A model generated the notes under the pieces. That model saw only the letters and a program-made list of their open reading frames with translations, ran no database searches and was not told where the DNA came from. From positions 1 through 7,544 of the forward strand of contig NZ_DATITZ010000241.1 of the NCBI RefSeq assembly GCF_035467215.1: 7,544 bases of DNA, written 5' to 3'. This document shows positions 1 through 6,017 of the stretch, piece after piece. Both the position numbers and the translations under genes were made by a program. Each line of letters begins with the position of its first letter. Within the stretch, counting starts at the first letter, position 1. This DNA comes from Thiocapsa sp035467215. GTDB taxonomy: Bacteria; Pseudomonadota; Gammaproteobacteria; Chromatiales; Chromatiaceae.

Positions 1-45
1 GTCGACCTGCTTGATTTCCACACAACGATATCTACGCTTGCTCAT
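1..45 (-). CDS. Unidentified protein, N-terminal 15 residues only
   Basis: An ATG at 45 on the minus strand opens a frame that reads MSKRRYRCVEIKQVD before leaving the window. A strong Shine-Dalgarno GGAGG lies on the minus strand at 57..53, 7 nt before the ATG, which makes this a believable gene start rather than chance. The visible residues are basic with no hydrophobic signal, so the N-terminus looks cytoplasmic. I do not recognise the family from 15 residues. The hydrolase gene on the same strand ends 124 bp upstream, so the two could be cotranscribed, or this gene could have its own promoter in the 46..169 gap. Confidence 0.6.
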   Translation of the reverse strand, partial: MSKRRYRCVEIKQVD

Positions 46-169
46 GGGGACACCTCCAACGTTCTCGGGTCATACCGACAAGTCAAGCACCTGCCGGCCG
101 AGCTATGAGGGTCCCCGTTACCTTTTTTATAACTGACTACGGGAATCGGCGTTGCGTCGTACCCTGGGC
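46..169 (-). other. Intergenic gap between hydrolase and leftmost gene
   Basis: This 124-bp stretch is noticeably more AT-rich in the middle (a T6 run near 122-128 followed by ATAAC on the plus strand). Read on the minus strand it offers a TTGACT hexamer (plus 88-83) and a TATAAA-like hexamer near the A-run, but the two are in the wrong order and spacing to form one sigma-70 promoter. No hairpin followed by a T-run is seen on the minus strand, so there is no recognisable terminator for the hydrolase. It probably holds the promoter of the leftmost gene, but I cannot place it. Confidence 0.35.
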
Positions 170-1237
170 TCATCGCCGGGACCACTCATCGAGGACGGCG
201 ACGATGTGCGGAATGGCCTCGGGCTCGGGGTCGTTCGGGAACAGGCGCGCGAGCATCCCGCGATGCGAGGCTCGTACGAGCACCGGCGGCGGAGCGCCGG
301 GGATCCTTAGCGAAGCGAGTGGGACGACGCCGTCGCCCAGACCCTCGCCGAGACTCGACCACCAGTCTTCGAGCACCTCGGAGAGATCGGGGGCGAGATC
401 GTTCGATCCGAGCTCGGCGGAGATGGCTTCGAGACTCTCGGCCATCGACTCGGGCGGCTCCGTGAGCAGACCGCCGATCAGTCGGACCGGAACGGATTCG
501 GGCCAAGGCCGCGCATTCAGATCCGCCAGGAAGGCGCTGCCGGGTCGAAGGTCGACCTTGGCCTCGCCGATTCCGTCGCGCAGCGCTGCAAAGAGCGAGA
601 ACCGACGCTCGGGTCCGGCGGCCAGATGGTCGCGCAGCTCGAGCCAGATGCGCAAACGCGCCCATTCCGAGCCCTGATTGGGTGTGCCGACCAGGATGAC
701 GCCGCGCACGGCCGCGCCCTCGACCCGCGCGGGGGCGCCGACCGGGTAGCGCCAGCGGGTGACGAAGTCGCGGATGATCAGCCCGCCCATGCTGTGCCCG
801 ATCAAGGCCACCGGCCGGTCGGAGGCAAGCTCGGGCCAATGCGCGGCGAGCAGATCGGTGCTGCGGTCCACACCTTGATCGTTGGGATAACGGAATTCCC
901 AAACCTCGAAACCGGCCGATCCGAGCACGGGGATGAGGTCGTCCCAGATGTCGCCGGGCTCGTCGAGTCCATGGACGAGCAGAACCCGCGGCAGAGCGGG
1001 CTCCGCCCCGTCCGGGACGACCTGGATGCGCGGGATCAGACCATGCCAGCCGTCCACCGGCGCCATCGCCTGCGGAAACCAGGCATCGAGCCGGTCATGG
1101 ACGAGCACCCGCAGGCGCCGCTCCTCGCGCGGATGCCCCTCGGCCCACCAGGTCCAAACGGCCACTCCAAGCAACAGGCCGATCGTGATCAGGAGCAGTA
1201 CCAGACGACGGCGGAACCGCACGGATTTCACGTTCAT
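170..1237 (-). CDS. Membrane-anchored alpha/beta-hydrolase (lipase/esterase-like)
   Basis: This is a 355-residue protein with a short basic N-terminus (residues 1-11), then one hydrophobic segment (about 12-31, rich in L, I and V). That reads as an uncleaved anchor or signal, placing the enzyme in the inner membrane facing the periplasm. The catalytic domain follows: LLVHGLD (86-92) supplies the oxyanion-side HG. GHSMGG (147-152) is the nucleophile elbow with Ser149. GDGVVP (301-306) supplies Asp302, and ASHRGM (323-328) supplies His325. GTPNQGS at 184-190 is typical of lipase/PGAP1-like hydrolases. All triad elements are present and in order, so it should be an active esterase or lipase; the substrate is unknown. 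The start at 1237 is supported by GGGAGG 10 nt upstream. The gene is divergent from speA, with 45 bp between start codons. Confidence 0.85.
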   Translation of the reverse strand: MNVKSVRFRRRLVLLLITIGLLLGVAVWTWWAEGHPREERRLRVLVHDRLDAWFPQAMAPVDGWHGLIPRIQVVPDGAEPALPRVLLVHGLDEPGDIWDDLIPVLGSAGFEVWEFRYPNDQGVDRSTDLLAAHWPELASDRPVALIGHSMGGLIIRDFVTRWRYPVGAPARVEGAAVRGVILVGTPNQGSEWARLRIWLELRDHLAAGPERRFSLFAALRDGIGEAKVDLRPGSAFLADLNARPWPESVPVRLIGGLLTEPPESMAESLEAISAELGSNDLAPDLSEVLEDWWSSLGEGLGDGVVPLASLRIPGAPPPVLVRASHRGMLARLFPNDPEPEAIPHIVAVLDEWSRR

Positions 1238-1247
1238 GCCTTACCAT

Positions 1248-1253
1248 CCTCCC
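1248..1253 (-). promoter_or_regulatory. Ribosome binding site of the hydrolase gene
   Basis: GGGAGG on the minus strand, 10 nt before the ATG at 1237. It fixes the hydrolase start and lies within the 45-bp divergent gap to speA. Confidence 0.6.
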
Positions 1254-1282
1254 ATCGACATCACCGAACGAGATCCCTCGCA

Positions 1283-3163
1283 ATGGACCAAGGTGTGAAG
1301 CGCTGTAATCAGATCTATGCCATCGACCGTTGGGGCGAGGGCTATTTCGGGATCAATCCCGCAGGTCATCTCTATGCGCGACCAAACCCGCATGGCGCGA
1401 CCGAGGTCGATCTGGCCCTCTTGGCCGAGCAGCTCGACGCGGAGGGTCTGTCCCTGCCGGTGTTGGTGCGCTTCAACGATATCCTGCGTCATCGCGTCGA
1501 GTCGCTTCACCAGGCCTTCGTGGATGCGAGCGCGGCGAGCGGCTACAGCGGTCGCTACCAGCCCGTCTATCCGATCAAGGTCAACCAGCAGGCCGGCGTG
1601 GTGCGCGAGATCCTGCGCTCCGGGCATGCGGGCCTGGAGGCCGGCAGCAAGCCCGAGCTGATGGCGGTGCTCGCACTCTCCCCGCCCGACGGTCTGGTGG
1701 TCTGCAACGGCTACAAGGACCGTGAGTATATCCGGCTCGCCCTGATCGGGAGACGGCTCGGGTTGCGGGTGCAGATCGTGATCGAGAAGCCCTCCGAGGT
1801 CGCACTCATCCTGGAAGAGGCCGACCGGCTGGGCGTGGAGCCCCTGCTCGGCGTACGGGCGCGGCTCGCCGCCGCGGCGGCGGGGAACTGGCAGAGCAGC
1901 GGCGGAGAAAAGGCCAAGTTCGGGCTCTCGGCGAACCAGATTCTGGACCTGGTCCGCACGCTCGAGTCCGCCGGGCGGCTGCATTGGCTCAATCTGCTGC
2001 ATGCCCATCTGGGCTCTCAGATCCCGAATCTTCAGGACATCCGCTCCGGTGTCGCCGAGCTGGTGCGCTTCTATGCCGAGCTGCGCCGCCTGGGTGCGCC
2101 GATCGCCATCCTGGATGTCGGCGGCGGGTTGGGTGTCGACTACGAGGGGACCCGCACGCGCAATTACTGCTCGGTCAACTACAGCTTCGCGGGTTACGCG
2201 AGCGCGATCGTCGAGAGTGTCGCAGCCGAGTGTCGTCGGCGCGGCTTGCCCGAGCCGGATCTGTTGAGCGAATCGGGTCGCGCGCTCACCGCACATCATG
2301 CCGTGCTCATCACCAACGTGATCGATCGGGAAGAGGCCGGCGGCCAAGGCGTGCTGCCCAAGTTCGAGGAAGGGGATCCGCTGCTCGATGCGCTGGCCGA
2401 GCAGCTGCGCGCCGCGGACGAGGCACCACCCCAAGAGGTCTATTCGGAGGCGCGCGAGCTGATGGCGGCCGCACGCGAGCGCTTTTCGGCGGATCGACTC
2501 GACCTGACCGGGCGGGCGCGCGCGGAGGAGCTCTTCTTCGCCATCTGCCGGCGACTGGCCGCACGGATGGATCCCTCGATCCGACGCCACCGCGAGCTGG
2601 CGGACGAGGTCAATGCACTTCTCGCCGACAAGCTCTTCTGCAACTTCTCCTTGTTCCAGTCGATGCCGGACGTCTGGGCACTCGATCAGATCTTCCCCAT
2701 CGTGCCGATCCAACGTCTCGACGAGCTGCCCGGCGCACGGGCGATGGTGCATGATCTGACCTGCGACTCCGATGGCTGTATCGATCACTATGTCGACGAG
2801 GGGGGCGTCGAGGCGAGTCTGCCCGTGCATGCCGGCGCCGGGTCGGGGTCACCTTATCTCATCGGCTTCTTCATGGTCGGCGCCTATCAGGAGATCCTCG
2901 GCGACATCCACAACCTCTTCGGCGACACGGACGCCGTCAACGTCGAGCTGGATGCGAGCGCGCCGGGCGGCTACCGTCTGCTCGATGCCGAGCGCGGCGA
3001 CTCCACCGACGAGCTGCTGAGCTACGTGCATTTCGAGCCGCGCACCTTGCTCGCGCACTATCGACGCAAGCTGGACGCCGCCGGTCTGGACCGGCCGACC
3101 CGCGAGCAATTCTTCGTCGAGCTCAAGGCCGGGCTCTACGGCTACACCTATCTGGGCAGCTGA
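1283..3163 (+). CDS. speA: Biosynthetic arginine decarboxylase
   Basis: SpeA converts L-arginine to agmatine and CO2 using PLP, the first step of the agmatine route to putrescine and spermidine. From the ATG at 1283 it is 626 residues, slightly shorter than the E. coli enzyme (658), mostly at the N-terminus. The PLP-lysine motif YPIKVNQ is at 96-102 (Lys99). LEAGSKPELMAVL (118-130), CNGYKDREYIRLALIG (141-156) and SSGGEKAKFGL (205-215) are strongly conserved. The barrel elements HLGSQ (242-246) and GGGLGVDYEGT (280-290) and the ESGRALTAHH block (330-339) follow. CDSDG (494-498) carries the catalytic Cys494, and FMVGAYQEILG (530-540) closes the active site. It ends in GLYGYTYL, as in known SpeA. 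The open frame extends upstream to 626, but that part is antisense to the hydrolase and is not coding. The 1283 start has no clear Shine-Dalgarno and the true N-terminus is uncertain (see findings). hypA starts 3 bp after the stop. Confidence 0.95.
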   Translation: MDQGVKRCNQIYAIDRWGEGYFGINPAGHLYARPNPHGATEVDLALLAEQLDAEGLSLPVLVRFNDILRHRVESLHQAFVDASAASGYSGRYQPVYPIKVNQQAGVVREILRSGHAGLEAGSKPELMAVLALSPPDGLVVCNGYKDREYIRLALIGRRLGLRVQIVIEKPSEVALILEEADRLGVEPLLGVRARLAAAAAGNWQSSGGEKAKFGLSANQILDLVRTLESAGRLHWLNLLHAHLGSQIPNLQDIRSGVAELVRFYAELRRLGAPIAILDVGGGLGVDYEGTRTRNYCSVNYSFAGYASAIVESVAAECRRRGLPEPDLLSESGRALTAHHAVLITNVIDREEAGGQGVLPKFEEGDPLLDALAEQLRAADEAPPQEVYSEARELMAAARERFSADRLDLTGRARAEELFFAICRRLAARMDPSIRRHRELADEVNALLADKLFCNFSLFQSMPDVWALDQIFPIVPIQRLDELPGARAMVHDLTCDSDGCIDHYVDEGGVEASLPVHAGAGSGSPYLIGFFMVGAYQEILGDIHNLFGDTDAVNVELDASAPGGYRLLDAERGDSTDELLSYVHFEPRTLLAHYRRKLDAAGLDRPTREQFFVELKAGLYGYTYLGS

Positions 3164-3166
3164 GCC

Positions 3167-3517
3167 ATGCATGAGCTTTCCATCTGTCAGGCGCTGCTCG
3201 ACCAGGTCGAGCGGATCGCCGCCGAGCATGGCGCCAGCAGGGTCGAGCGCATTCTGCTGCGGGTCGGCCCGCTCGCGGGTGTGGAGGGATCCTTGCTCCG
3301 GCACGCCTATCCGCTGGCTGCGGCGGGGACCATCGCGGAGAACGCCGAGCTGGTGATCGAGACTGCCCCGGTGCGCGTGGCCTGCGGCGATTGCGGCGCG
3401 GAGACCGACGCCACCCCGAATCGACTGCTGTGCGGGGACTGCGGCAGCTACAAGACGCGCCTGGTGAGCGGGGATGAGCTGTTGTTGGCGAACCTGGAGC
3501 TGACCATCCCGGACTAA
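3167..3517 (+). CDS. hypA: Hydrogenase maturation nickel metallochaperone HypA
   Basis: HypA works with HypB to insert nickel into the large subunit of NiFe hydrogenase in the cytoplasm. The 116-residue length is normal for the family. It begins MHELSIC, with His2 as the conserved N-terminal nickel ligand, which decides the start at 3167 even though the ribosome site inside the end of speA is weak. The structural zinc site is intact as two CGDC motifs: Cys73/Cys76 and Cys89/Cys92. The C-terminal SGDELLLANLEL (101-112) matches the family signature. Its start lies 3 bp after the speA stop, so translation is probably coupled to speA and the two genes likely share a transcript. Its usual partner hypB is displaced downstream by a 331-bp non-coding stretch. 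Confidence 0.93.
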   Translation: MHELSICQALLDQVERIAAEHGASRVERILLRVGPLAGVEGSLLRHAYPLAAAGTIAENAELVIETAPVRVACGDCGAETDATPNRLLCGDCGSYKTRLVSGDELLLANLELTIPD

Positions 3518-3576
3518 ACCGCGCTCGACGCTCTTAGGCTCACTTGGCGTTGATCGCAACCTCGCATGAATCAAGT

Positions 3577-3591
3577 GCGTCGGAGCGACGC
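3577..3591 (+). repeat. Short GC hairpin overlapping motif copy 1
   Basis: GCGTCG (3577-3582), loop GAG, CGACGC (3586-3591) form a perfect 6-bp stem. Its right arm is also the left part of the GACGCGGTTTAG motif copy, so this hairpin and the pairing of copy 1 with copy 2 exclude one another. There is no T-run directly behind it, so it is not a standard terminator. Confidence 0.5.
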
Positions 3592-3598
3592 GGTTTAG
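3587..3598 (+). repeat. GACGCGGTTTAG motif, copy 1
   Basis: This 12-base motif matches GACGCGTTTTAG at 3696-3707 in 11 of 12 positions, same orientation. Together with the inverted copy at 3620-3631 it makes an inverted repeat with one mismatch around a 21-nt AT-rich spacer. Confidence 0.6.
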
Positions 3599-3618
3599 GA
3601 TACGAAAAGAAAAAATTT

Positions 3619-3708
3619 TCTAAAACGCGTCACCCTCCGAGGTCTTGGAGAGATATCGGGGCAAGCCCTGACCTCCAAGCGCGCATAGAATGCCTGACGC
3701 GTTTTAGA
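3619..3708. repeat. 90-bp element bounded by perfect 14-bp inverted repeats
   Basis: TCTAAAACGCGTCA at 3619-3632 and TGACGCGTTTTAGA at 3695-3708 are exact reverse complements. Inside lies a second inverted pair, CTTGGAG (3644-3650) and CTCCAAG (3673-3679), with an overlapping alternative pair GAGGTC (3639-3644) and GACCTC (3670-3675). A small GGG/CCC apical pair sits at 3658-3668. The nested symmetry fits a folded RNA, a cruciform, or a miniature mobile or repeat element. I see no target-site duplication at its ends (AATTT on the left, GGCGT on the right), so a transposon origin is not shown. Confidence 0.65.
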
Positions 3709-3835
3709 GGCGTACACTCGGACTTGTGCGCTCGCCCGGAGCGGCGATGCGCGACGAATCCGGAGTCGACCTCGCTCGATGTCGAGATCCGAATGCCCCG
3801 GCCCCACCCGGACAGCGAGGCGGGGCGGTGTCTAT

Positions 3836-3839
3836 GGAG
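3836..3839 (+). promoter_or_regulatory. Ribosome binding site of hypB
   Basis: GGAG, 9 nt before the ATG at 3849. It supports the start that gives the family-typical MCxxCGC N-terminus over the in-frame ATG at 3834, which overlaps this site. Confidence 0.6.
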
Positions 3840-3848
3840 CCATCACTC

Positions 3849-4772
<924 letters not shown>

Positions 4773-4777
4773 GCCTA

Positions 4778-4804
4778 TTGCGACGCCTTGCCGTTGGGTG
4801 TAAT
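4778..4804 (+). promoter_or_regulatory. Possible sigma-70 promoter for the Gly/Tyr-rich protein gene
   Basis: TTGCGA (4778-4783) and TGTAAT (4799-4804) resemble -35 and -10 hexamers, the latter matching TATAAT at 5 of 6 positions. The 15-bp spacer is short, so the -35 assignment is weak. The TGTAATTA patch stands out from the GC-rich surroundings and lies about 90 bp before the start codon at 4897. Confidence 0.3.
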
Positions 4805-4811
4805 TAGTGGC

Positions 4812-4839
4812 CGGGTCGCTGTCGACAGACCGCGACCCG
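4812..4839 (+). repeat. Hairpin in the leader of the Gly/Tyr-rich protein gene
   Basis: CGGGTCGC (4812-4819) and GCGACCCG (4832-4839) are perfect 8-bp reverse complements around a 12-nt loop. A second, overlapping palindrome CTGTCGACAG sits at 4819-4828. No T-run follows, so it is not a convincing intrinsic terminator for hypB. It could be an operator or a 5' UTR stem that stabilises the mRNA. Confidence 0.5.
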
Positions 4840-4884
4840 AGAAGATTTCCGAATGCGCGACACGAGAGAAATCACACCAACCCC

Positions 4885-4890
4885 GGAGGA
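4885..4890 (+). promoter_or_regulatory. Strong ribosome binding site
   Basis: GGAGGA, 6 nt before the ATG at 4897. It selects this start over the in-frame ATG at 4807, which would bury the signal peptide behind about 30 residues. Confidence 0.75.
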
Positions 4891-4896
4891 ACCCCG

Positions 4897-5406
4897 ATGT
4901 CGATCAAACCGATCAGGACCCTGTCCGTCGTGTCACTCGCCACACTGGCTGCGCTGACCGTCTATGCCCCCGTCAGCCAAGCCTTCAACTTCGGCAACAT
5001 GATGAACCCGAGCCGCTGGATGGGCGGCGACCGTTACGACGACTACGACGAGGGCTATTACGGCGGCCCTTACGGCGGTCCGGGCTTCGGTTACCCCTAC
5101 GGCGGTTACGCGCCCGGTTACAGCGCGCCGGGATATGGGGCACCCGGTTACGGTGCACCTGCCCCGGGCTACGCCGCGCCCGGCTACCCGGTCGCACCCG
5201 CGGCAGCCCCCGGAGTCGCGCCTGCGCCGGCTCAGGCGCCTTCCACGGGTGCAGCACCCGTCGACAGCGCCGAGGTCCAGGCGCTCAAGCGGCGCGTCGA
5301 GGAGCTCGAGGCGGCGCAACAGCAGCAGCGTTCGGCCCCGCCGCCCGCACCGCCTGCAGGTGATTGGCCGTCCGCACCGGCCTTCCGCCCGATGAACCAG
5401 TATTGA
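4897..5406 (+). CDS. Secreted Gly/Tyr/Pro-rich protein, sulfur-globule-protein-like
   Basis: A 169-residue protein with a clear Sec signal peptide: basic start, hydrophobic core (about 9-24) and an SQA cleavage site after residue 29. The mature chain opens FNFGNMMNPSRWMGG, then a Tyr/Asp/Gly stretch (47-71), then five APGY repeats (72-97). An Ala/Pro linker follows, then a short charged helix (123-144, ALKRRVEELEAAQQQ) that looks like a coiled coil, and a Pro-rich end. The signal peptide, small size and Gly/Tyr-rich composition resemble sulfur globule envelope proteins of purple sulfur bacteria, which coat periplasmic sulfur deposits. That assignment rests on composition only. A structural or outer-surface protein, or a coiled-coil periplasmic protein, are alternatives. 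It has its own strong ribosome site and a terminator 33 bp downstream, so it is likely a single-gene unit that could be highly expressed. Confidence 0.8.
   Translation: MSIKPIRTLSVVSLATLAALTVYAPVSQAFNFGNMMNPSRWMGGDRYDDYDEGYYGGPYGGPGFGYPYGGYAPGYSAPGYGAPGYGAPAPGYAAPGYPVAPAAAPGVAPAPAQAPSTGAAPVDSAEVQALKRRVEELEAAQQQQRSAPPPAPPAGDWPSAPAFRPMNQY
5110..5187 (+). repeat. APGY-repeat coding tract
   Basis: Five APGY units (with S, G, GAP and A as spacers) occur within residues 72-97 of the secreted protein. Codons for the same residues differ between units (GGT/GGA/GGC, TAC/TAT), so this is an old repeat under protein-level constraint rather than a fresh DNA duplication. Confidence 0.6.
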
Positions 5407-5439
5407 CGCACCGACGATTCGACGCCTTGTCGGTCACCA

Positions 5440-5461
5440 CCCCGCCGCTCGGCGGGGTTTT
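5440..5461 (+). terminator. Rho-independent terminator
   Basis: CCCCGCC (5440-5446), loop GCTC, GGCGGGG (5451-5457) and TTTT (5458-5461) make a textbook GC-rich stem plus T-run, 33 bp after the stop of the Gly/Tyr-rich protein gene. It separates that gene from the DUF302 gene. Confidence 0.88.
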
Positions 5462-5535
5462 GCGTCTCGCGGCCGATGCGGCTTCGGTCCGTGTTCGGCT
5501 TTGCGGGACGGCACTTCAAGAGGGGATTCAGACCC

Positions 5536-6009
5536 ATGTTCAAACTCAAACGCGGCCTAGCCGCACTGCTGTTGGCAGGCGGACTCCTGTCCCAAGCCGC
5601 CTTCGGCGGCGGCTATGCCGTCTACACCAGTGACTCCGAGTTCGCCGACGTACTCGAAGGGCTCAAGATGGCGATCCAAGAGCGCGGCATGTACATCAAC
5701 AACGTGATGAACATGGGCGAGATGCTGGAACGCACCGGCAAGGATCTCGGCACGGATACGCCGCTCTACGCGCAAGCCGAGTCCATCGAGTTCTGCAGTG
5801 CCGTGCTGTCGCGCGAGATGAGCACCGAGAACCCGGCTCATGTGGTGAATTGCCCCTTCATCATCGCCGTCTACACACTGCCCGAGGGGACCGGGACGAC
5901 CTATGTCGCCCACCGCGAGATCCCGGCCGATCAGGTCGAATCCAGCCCGGCGATGGCCAAGGTCGCGGACATGCTCAAGGGTATCTCGGAGGCCGCCGTC
6001 TCCTGGTAG
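5536..6009 (+). CDS. Secreted DUF302-family protein
   Basis: A 157-residue protein with a signal peptide: MFKLKRG, a Leu/Ala-rich core (7-18) and a probable cleavage site around residues 22-24 (SQAAFG). The mature part matches the DUF302 pattern as I know it: YAVYTSDSEFADVLEGLK near the start, MLERTGKDLG (63-72), an EFCSAVLSREM block (85-95), and CPFIIAVYTLPE (106-117) followed by TYVAHRE. Cys87 and Cys106 could form a disulfide in the periplasm. The family's biochemical role is not established and I assign none. The ATG at 5536 is preferred over an in-frame ATG at 5476 because it begins the signal peptide and has an AGAGGGG ribosome site ending 10 nt upstream. The glycosyltransferase start lies 8 bp beyond the stop, so the two are probably cotranscribed. 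Confidence 0.82.
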   Translation: MFKLKRGLAALLLAGGLLSQAAFGGGYAVYTSDSEFADVLEGLKMAIQERGMYINNVMNMGEMLERTGKDLGTDTPLYAQAESIEFCSAVLSREMSTENPAHVVNCPFIIAVYTLPEGTGTTYVAHREIPADQVESSPAMAKVADMLKGISEAAVSW

Positions 6010-6017
6010 ATGGTAGG

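Larger units (their letters stand above)
3518..3848 (+). other. 331-bp non-coding gap with nested inverted repeats
   Basis: No convincing gene lies between hypA and hypB; open frames here lack ribosome sites and run antisense to or out of frame with hypB. The stretch contains an AT-rich patch (3604-3625) unlike the surrounding GC-rich DNA, three copies of a GACGCG(T/G)TTTAG motif in alternating orientation (3587-3598, 3619-3632, 3695-3708), and a compact GC hairpin (3577-3591). After 3708 the sequence returns to ordinary GC-rich composition and leads into the hypB ribosome site. hypA and hypB are commonly adjacent, so the gap may be an inserted element, a separate hypB regulatory region, or both. 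Confidence 0.7.

Noticed and set aside
66..153. IscR-like sites (TTGACTTGTCGGTAT on the minus strand and ATAACTGACTACGGG on the plus strand)
   Set aside because: Each matches only part of the type 1 consensus, one lacks the central spacer, and the downstream gene is unidentified, so the resemblance is not enough to call.
626..1282. 219-codon upstream extension of the speA open frame
   Set aside because: It lies antisense to the hydrolase gene, has no SpeA-like sequence, and is rich in residues typical of GC-driven spurious frames. SpeA homology begins only near 1313.
1241..2830. 529-codon open frame antisense to speA
   Set aside because: A shadow frame of a GC-rich gene: no ribosome site or recognisable domain, and speA is unambiguous on the other strand.
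3545..3559. Sigma-54 promoter (TTGGC...GCAA) upstream of hypB, as hyp operons may have one
   Set aside because: The GG and GC elements are 10 bp apart instead of the required 12, so the -24/-12 geometry fails.
3587..3708. CRISPR array from the three repeated motifs
   Set aside because: Only three copies, in alternating orientation, with unequal spacing (about 21 and 62 nt) and no conserved repeat length beyond 12-14 bases.
3834..3848. Alternative hypB start at the in-frame ATG 3834
   Set aside because: It would overlap the ribosome site and add MEPSL before the MCDTCGC terminus that is characteristic of HypB.
4812..4841. Rho-independent terminator after hypB
   Set aside because: The stem is good but is followed by AGAAGATTT, with no T-run.
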